Positions 59,790 through 64,000 of a stretch of DNA of 64,000 bases are shown piece by piece. The notes below the pieces were generated by a model that had not been told where the DNA came from, did no database searches, and saw only the letters and a list, made by a program, of their open reading frames with translations. This DNA is from Bradyrhizobium paxllaeri. Lineage in GTDB: Bacteria > Pseudomonadota > Alphaproteobacteria > Rhizobiales > Xanthobacteraceae. Numbering within the stretch: position 1 is the first letter of the stretch; each line of letters begins with the position of its first letter. Both the position numbers and the translations under genes were made by a program. The DNA lies in contig NZ_CP042968.1 of NCBI RefSeq assembly GCF_001693515.2, positions 1,054,001 through 1,118,000 of the forward strand. The letters are read 5' to 3'.

Positions 59790-61163
59790 CTACATCTTCA
59801 TGCCCTTGTGACTGGGCTTGTTGCTCGTGCCCTTCTTCGTCTGTGGGGAAGTCGCAGGCGTTTCCTGCCGCGCCGGAGCGGCAGCGGGTGCTTCGACCTC
59901 CCAAGCGACGGTGCCTTGCGGAAACTTGTACGGTCCGGGATCGCTGTAATCGTCGTGCGCCATTCCCTCGCGGATCTTCATCACCGTGAACATGCCGCCC
60001 ATCTCGATCGGGCCGAACTGGCCGGTGCCGGTCATCATCGGCAGCGTGTTGTCGGGCGCCGGCATTTCCATGTTGCCTATCGCCATGCCGGTCGAGCCCA
60101 TCACCATGGCGTCGGGCGCGAGCTTGCCGACGGCCTTGGCGAGGTCTTTGTGCGGGACGCCGATCATGTTGCGCACGTCGTGACCCATCGCGTTCATGGT
60201 GTGATGTGACTTGTGGCAGTGAAAAGCCCAGTCGCCCGGATTGTCGGCGAGCACATCAAATGCCCTGATGGCGCCTACGGGTACGTCGGTCGTCGTCTCC
60301 GGCCACTGCGCGCTCTCCGGCACCCAGCCGCCGTCCGTGCAGGACACCGCGAACTTGTGGCCGTGCAGGTGGATCGGATGGTTGGTCATGGTGAGATTAC
60401 CGATTCTGACGCGAACCCTGTCGCCAAGCCGCACTGGCAGCGGATCGATTCCGGGAAACACGCGGGAATTCCACGTCCACATGTTGAAGTCGGTCATCTC
60501 GTTGACCTTGGGCAGATAGGTGCCGGGATCGATGAGATAGCTGCTCATCACGAAGACGAAGTCGCGGTCGACCGGCCGGAACGATTGATCGCGCGGATGG
60601 ACGACGAACATGCCCATCATGCCCATCGCCATCTGCACCATCTCGTCGGAATGCGGGTGGTACATGAACGTCCCGCTGTGCTTGAGCTGGAATTCGTAGA
60701 CGAAGGTTTTTCCGGGCGGGATGTGCGGCTGGGTCACCCCGCCGACCCCATCCATGCCTGACGGCAGGATCATGCCGTGCCAGTGCACGGTGGTGTGTTC
60801 GGGCAGGCGGTTGGTGACAAAGATGCGCACCTTGTCGCCCTCGACCGCCTCGATGGTCGGCCCCGGAGCCTGGCCGTTATAGCCCCACAGATTGGCCTTC
60901 ATGCCTTCCGCGAATTCGCGCACGACGGGCTCGGCGACAAGATGAAATTCCTTCCAGTCGCCGTTCATGCGCCACGGCAGAGTCCAGCCGTTGAGCGTCA
61001 CCACGGGCCGGTAGTCGGGACCCGAGGTCGGATGCAGTGGCGGCTGCATCACCGCCTTGTCCATCGTTGGCGCTTCAGGAATGGCGGCGGCCTGCACGCG
61101 GCCGGTGACGGCGCTGGCGCCGACGAGCGCGGCCGTGCCCAAAAATCCTCTGCGTGAAAACAT
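59790..61163 (-). CDS. Multicopper oxidase (CopA/CueO-like)
   Basis: The 457-residue protein has a Tat signal (FSRRGFLGTAALVGASA) and the copper motifs of multicopper oxidases: TVHWHGM, YHPHSDEMVQM, NHPIHLHGHKF and a final FHCHKSHHTMNAMGH. The last contains the type-1 Cys and, four residues after the next His, a Met axial ligand. It oxidises Cu(I) to the less toxic Cu(II) in the periplasm. It is shorter than CopA, with no long Met-rich insert. Transcribed between the outer-membrane channel and DUF411 genes. Confidence 0.92.
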   Translation of the reverse strand: MFSRRGFLGTAALVGASAVTGRVQAAAIPEAPTMDKAVMQPPLHPTSGPDYRPVVTLNGWTLPWRMNGDWKEFHLVAEPVVREFAEGMKANLWGYNGQAPGPTIEAVEGDKVRIFVTNRLPEHTTVHWHGMILPSGMDGVGGVTQPHIPPGKTFVYEFQLKHSGTFMYHPHSDEMVQMAMGMMGMFVVHPRDQSFRPVDRDFVFVMSSYLIDPGTYLPKVNEMTDFNMWTWNSRVFPGIDPLPVRLGDRVRVRIGNLTMTNHPIHLHGHKFAVSCTDGGWVPESAQWPETTTDVPVGAIRAFDVLADNPGDWAFHCHKSHHTMNAMGHDVRNMIGVPHKDLAKAVGKLAPDAMVMGSTGMAIGNMEMPAPDNTLPMMTGTGQFGPIEMGGMFTVMKIREGMAHDDYSDPGPYKFPQGTVAWEVEAPAAAPARQETPATSPQTKKGTSNKPSHKGMKM

Positions 61164-61175
61164 CGTTTGCTCTCC

Positions 61176-62609
61176 CTAGTGCGCACCGCCGGCTGCTGGC
61201 GTTGCGGCGGCCGTCGTCGTCGGGGTTTCTCGTGCGCCGCCCGATCCGCCGCCATTGACTGCGGTCTGCAGGTCGGATTGCGCCAGCCAGAATGCGCGTT
61301 TGGCGTCGATCGCGGCGCGTAGCGAGGCGAGCCGTTGGCGCGCTTCGGTCAGCAGCGCGAACACGTCGATCTGCATGCTGGAGAAGCGAAGCTGCATCTC
61401 CTCGGTGATGATCTGACGCAGCGGCAGGATTTCGCGCTGGTAGTGGCTGGCGATGTCATAGGCCGAGCGATAGACGCGATAGGCGTCGCGCGCCTCCGAG
61501 CGGACGTTGACGGCTTTCTCCGTGAGAAGGTTGAAGGCCTGATTGTAGCTCTCCGCGGCCTGCCGGACCCGCACCTCGCCGCCGTCGAAGATCGGAATCT
61601 GGAACGCGATGTCGAAGCCGCGTTCGCGGAATGGCGCTGCGTCCGGATCGGTGGTGCGCTTCGAAATGCCGGCGACGTCGAAGAGCGTGACGAAGCGCGT
61701 CGCCTGGGTGAGCCCGAGCGATTTTTCCAACGCGGCGAGTTCCATGCGCGCGATCTGTAGATCGACGCGGTGACCGACGGCATCGACCTCGATCGTCGGG
61801 AGTGAGCGCGGGCGCCGCGGCAGGGCCGGCAATCGATCGGGAAGCCGGAAGCCGAGATCGTTACCCCACAAGCCCATCAACCGCGTCAGGCGTTCGCGCG
61901 CGCTGGTCGCCTCCTGACGTGCGCTGGCGAGGTCGGCGGTGGTTTCGGCGTAGAACACCTGTTCACGGGCCTGATCAAGCTTGTTGAGCGAGCCGGTTTC
62001 GCCGAGCTTTTTGGCCAGTTGCGCCGTGCTCTCCGCGGTGGATTTGGCGTCAGTGAGAAGGACGACCATTTCGTTGGCCGCAACGCTGCGGTAATACGTA
62101 CGTCGGACATCGGCGGCGAGCCGCAGCGTTTCCAGTGCCGCGCGCAATTGCGCTTGCCGGAAACGCTCGCGCGCGATCTCGGAACGGAATGGCAGCGTCG
62201 CGAGCGCAAGGATATCGCCGACGACCTGCCGCTCGATTTCGCTGGCGCCGTTGCCGCTGATACGCGAGATGGAAAAGGTCGGATTGGGCGGCAGGCTCTG
62301 CTGGACAAGATCGGTTTCCGCGAGCGCGAGTTCGTTGTACGCGGCCTGCAGCCCCTTGTTGCTGAGGAGAGCGGTCTGCACGGCGGCATCGACGCTGAGG
62401 GTGCGGCCGAGCAGGCGGCGCACGGTGCCACCAGTCCGCTCCGCGTCGTCAGCCGACCGCACGAATGCAACCTCCTTGCCGATGGTCTGGCTGGCGACGC
62501 CGGCTACCACGGTCATGCCGCTGTCGGGCGAGAACGACGCGCATCCGGACAGGCCCATGCCTGCCGTCAACAGCAGCGCGAACGCATGGGATCTGGAAGA
62601 AGCGTTCAT
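61176..62609 (-). CDS. TolC-family outer-membrane efflux protein, lipoprotein type
   Basis: The 477-residue product has a lipobox (LSGC at residues ~20-23) and the OEP duplicated helical-hairpin pattern: SVDAAVQTALLSNKGLQAAYNELALAETDLVQQSLPPNPTFSISR, LETLRLAADVRRTYYRSVAANEMVVLLTDA, then a second half with VGHRVDLQIARMELAALEKSLGLTQATRFVTLFDVAGI. It forms a trimeric channel that would pair with an RND or other pump; none is encoded here. Its ATG overlaps the stop of the small lipoprotein gene (ATGA), so translation is coupled. Confidence 0.92.
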   Translation of the reverse strand: MNASSRSHAFALLLTAGMGLSGCASFSPDSGMTVVAGVASQTIGKEVAFVRSADDAERTGGTVRRLLGRTLSVDAAVQTALLSNKGLQAAYNELALAETDLVQQSLPPNPTFSISRISGNGASEIERQVVGDILALATLPFRSEIARERFRQAQLRAALETLRLAADVRRTYYRSVAANEMVVLLTDAKSTAESTAQLAKKLGETGSLNKLDQAREQVFYAETTADLASARQEATSARERLTRLMGLWGNDLGFRLPDRLPALPRRPRSLPTIEVDAVGHRVDLQIARMELAALEKSLGLTQATRFVTLFDVAGISKRTTDPDAAPFRERGFDIAFQIPIFDGGEVRVRQAAESYNQAFNLLTEKAVNVRSEARDAYRVYRSAYDIASHYQREILPLRQIITEEMQLRFSSMQIDVFALLTEARQRLASLRAAIDAKRAFWLAQSDLQTAVNGGGSGGARETPTTTAAATPAAGGAH

Positions 62610-62902
62610 GGCTGTTCCCGTCTGGATTTGGGAGTGACACTGTCGTTACGCTCGCGCCAAGGCGCAGGCGTTGACGGACGCAGGGAGGTGTAAGGCGCAA
62701 CGGTCGAGCGGTAGCCGGCGCCGGCTACTCTGGCAGTGGGATCAGCCGGGTCCGCACTGGCCATGCGCGTTGTCTCGGGCGTGCAGCCCGCGAGCATGAC
62801 AGCCGTAAAAATCATAGCGCCGCAGAGCGCAGCCTTGACGATGGAATAGCGTTCGTCCGCCGAACCAACGGCGGCGACCCACGCATGAAATTGCGCAGAC
62901 AT
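62606..62902 (-). CDS. Small lipoprotein at head of the copper operon
   Basis: The 98-residue protein has a hydrophobic stretch ending in a lipobox (FTAVMLAGC at residues ~31-39), then a Pro/Ala/Thr-rich mature part (TPETTRMASADPADPTARVAGAGYRSTVAPYTSL). The 30 residues before the hydrophobic stretch may not be translated; an internal ATG at codon 29 would give a cleaner lipoprotein signal. Its stop overlaps the TolC start, so it is the first clear member of the operon. Function unknown. Confidence 0.65.
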   Translation of the reverse strand: MSAQFHAWVAAVGSADERYSIVKAALCGAMIFTAVMLAGCTPETTRMASADPADPTARVAGAGYRSTVAPYTSLRPSTPAPWRERNDSVTPKSRREQP

Positions 62903-62981
62903 GAATTAATCCCTGATCTCGCGATGAACCACGGGCGTGCGCGCGCTATCGATGCGCGGCTGCCCACGTCGTTACGTCGGA

Positions 62982-63419
62982 TCAGGAGATGGGAGGACGA
63001 TAGTGCAGAGGGGGCGCCTCACCCGGCAGGCGCCAGGAATTCTCGGAGACGCAGAGCGAAGTCGGTTGTGCGGGCTTGGCTACCGCAGGCAGGTCAGCTG
63101 CGATCGCGGATACGCAGAGCATGGCGCAGCAGGGTCCGAAGGAACCCTTGCCGTCGTGTTGATGCTTGGCATGATCATGCGAGGCGTTGCCGCTAACGAG
63201 GTGGCTTCCATTCGCCTCATGGTGCTTGTGAGCCGTAGGCAGCGTCGTCGCGTCGTCGTGCATATGCGTGGCGGCAGCCGGCCGGAACTCCATCATCAGG
63301 CACGTTGCGGCATCGCCGAGTGCCAGCGCTGCCCCGGGCGCGAGCACGCAAAACAGATAGAGCAGGGCGGCAAACCACCCCGCTTTGACGCGTGCAGGTC
63401 TCGTCAGGCGAACGAACAT
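62982..63419 (-). CDS. His-rich DUF2946-like protein
   Basis: The 145-residue protein has a hydrophobic start (AGWFAALLYLFCVLAPGAALA), then a His-rich region with about ten His residues within ~50 (HMHDD, AHKHH, SHL, SHDHAKHQHD) and a CC pair (GPCCAMLC). Such sequences are found in copper-handling proteins and in the DUF2946 group. It lies 80 bases upstream of the lipoprotein gene on the same strand, so it probably belongs to the copper operon, perhaps as the first gene. Ribosome site weak. Confidence 0.7.
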   Translation of the reverse strand: MFVRLTRPARVKAGWFAALLYLFCVLAPGAALALGDAATCLMMEFRPAAATHMHDDATTLPTAHKHHEANGSHLVSGNASHDHAKHQHDGKGSFGPCCAMLCVSAIAADLPAVAKPAQPTSLCVSENSWRLPGEAPPLHYRPPIS

Positions 63420-63732
63420 GGCAGCATGCTAGCGCATATCTCCGATTCAGCCAAGGCGTGCGATTTCACGAATAAGGGGAGAGATTTTGCCGCCGCAGCC
63501 GCGGCCCGGCGGGCCGTCAAGGCGAAGCGGCTCGCACGGATCCGGTGATCGGGTTCACATGCGTTGAAATCGCCACTTCCGATTCTGCTCAAGGCCAGCG
63601 ATGCGCATCCAGAACCAACCGGCCCAAACGCTGAAGACGATCTTCGGTTCCTGCGAATCTTGACGGTCAGTGCCGAACTGCTTCTGAGCCAGCCACGTTA
63701 TGGATGTGGGGCGCAACAAAGTGAGCGCTGCC
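63420..63732. other. Non-coding, probable copper-operon promoter region
   Basis: About 313 bases without a supportable gene. Short open frames on either strand lack ribosome sites. The promoter of the His-rich gene and copper operon (minus) should lie within the first 150 bases; I found no clear CueR-type dyad by eye. Confidence 0.4.
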
Positions 63733-63891
63733 ATGTGGATGGAATTAGGTCTGCTGGGCGCAGTCGGATTGTTGCCCGTGATTGTTGTGGTTGCGATCTT
63801 TCATGCCGCTAACTTGCGACGAGGCAGAAAGATCGGGCCGTCTCCGGACCGCGATTGGCTGTCTTCTTCTGAACTCAAAGGCCCGGACTAA
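63733..63891 (+). CDS. Tiny membrane protein, 52 residues
   Basis: ATG 63733 gives MWMELGLLGAVGLLPVIVVVAIFHAANL followed by a basic tail (RRGRKIGPSPDRDW). One membrane helix is likely. The ribosome site is weak, and ATG 63739 or a start farther upstream (63700) are alternatives. Divergent from the copper operon across about 310 bases in which I see no other gene. Function unknown. Confidence 0.4.
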   Translation: MWMELGLLGAVGLLPVIVVVAIFHAANLRRGRKIGPSPDRDWLSSSELKGPD

Positions 63892-64000
63892 CCTCTGCAA
63901 TCAACTCGTGCCGGTCCCCATCGTCTCAGCCAGCGCAGCGAGCGATCTTGTTCCTCCATTCAACGTTCGCGCGTCGGGAACATCCGGGCCGACGTTAACC

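Noticed and set aside
63404..63592. A 62-codon minus-strand open frame
   Set aside because: Overlaps the start of the His-rich gene, lacks a ribosome site and has an Ala/Arg-biased composition.

Overview
The window looks like a chromosomal segment of a Bradyrhizobium-type alphaproteobacterium (Nitrobacteraceae). The base composition is GC-rich. ChpT and CtrA of the alphaproteobacterial cell-cycle phosphorelay are both present, along with an EipA/DUF1134 protein, tandem CYP153-like P450s, short intergenic palindromic repeats of the kind scattered through rhizobial genomes, and a FixK2-type box. No complete prophage, transposase, CRISPR array or rRNA operon was seen. One tRNA (Val, anticodon CAC) is present.

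Layout. 1-5900: end of a LysR regulator, a BlaI repressor with its operator, an M56 (BlaR1-like) sensor broken by a one-base shift in a T7 tract, secreted proteins, and a vanadium-haloperoxidase-like protein lacking one catalytic motif. 5900-10300 (minus): SRPBCC protein with its ArsR repressor, a FAD aromatic hydroxylase and a class III nucleotide cyclase. 10300-11700: a palindrome-rich promoter, a small membrane protein and a stretch of gene remnants. 11700-16100: Na/phosphate symporter and phosphoketolase, the latter behind a FixK2-like box. 16200-20600: operon of two CYP153-like P450s and a hotdog thioesterase, divergent from isovaleryl-CoA dehydrogenase. 20800-31500: methyltransferase, DUF898/M48 pair, LysR, DUF2927, L,D-transpeptidase, a ThDP enzyme, an M20 peptidase and tiny genes. 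31500-33500: repeats, small proteins, a HigA-type antitoxin beside a multiply broken toxin gene with two palindromic operators, and tRNA-Val.

33600-44000 carries an envelope/coiled-coil group, CysQ, ChpT and a chemotaxis operon: hybrid cheA (with receiver), cheW, cheY, cheB, cheR. 44000-50000 (mostly minus) carries a DUF350 / Ser-rich / ATP-grasp glutathionylspermidine-synthase-like operon (compare E. coli yjfL-yjfM-yjfC), a cytochrome P460-cupredoxin fusion, small membrane proteins and a DUF937 protein. 50200-57900 carries ctrA (minus), fliI-fliJ (plus), an ECF sigma/anti-sigma pair and flhA (minus). So the last two steps of the CckA-ChpT-CtrA relay lie within 13 kb of chemotaxis and flagellar export genes, which CtrA often controls in alphaproteobacteria. 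58400-63400 (minus) is a periplasmic copper-handling operon: His-rich protein, lipoprotein, TolC-type channel, multicopper oxidase, DUF411, cupredoxin and CusF-like protein, with no RND pump in view.

No wholly new multi-gene system stands out. The most unusual items are the P460-cupredoxin fusion, the antitoxin retained next to a dead toxin, the ATP-grasp/DUF350/Ser-rich operon, the copper operon without a pump, the T7 frameshift in the BlaR-like gene and the structured repeat at 58162-58375.
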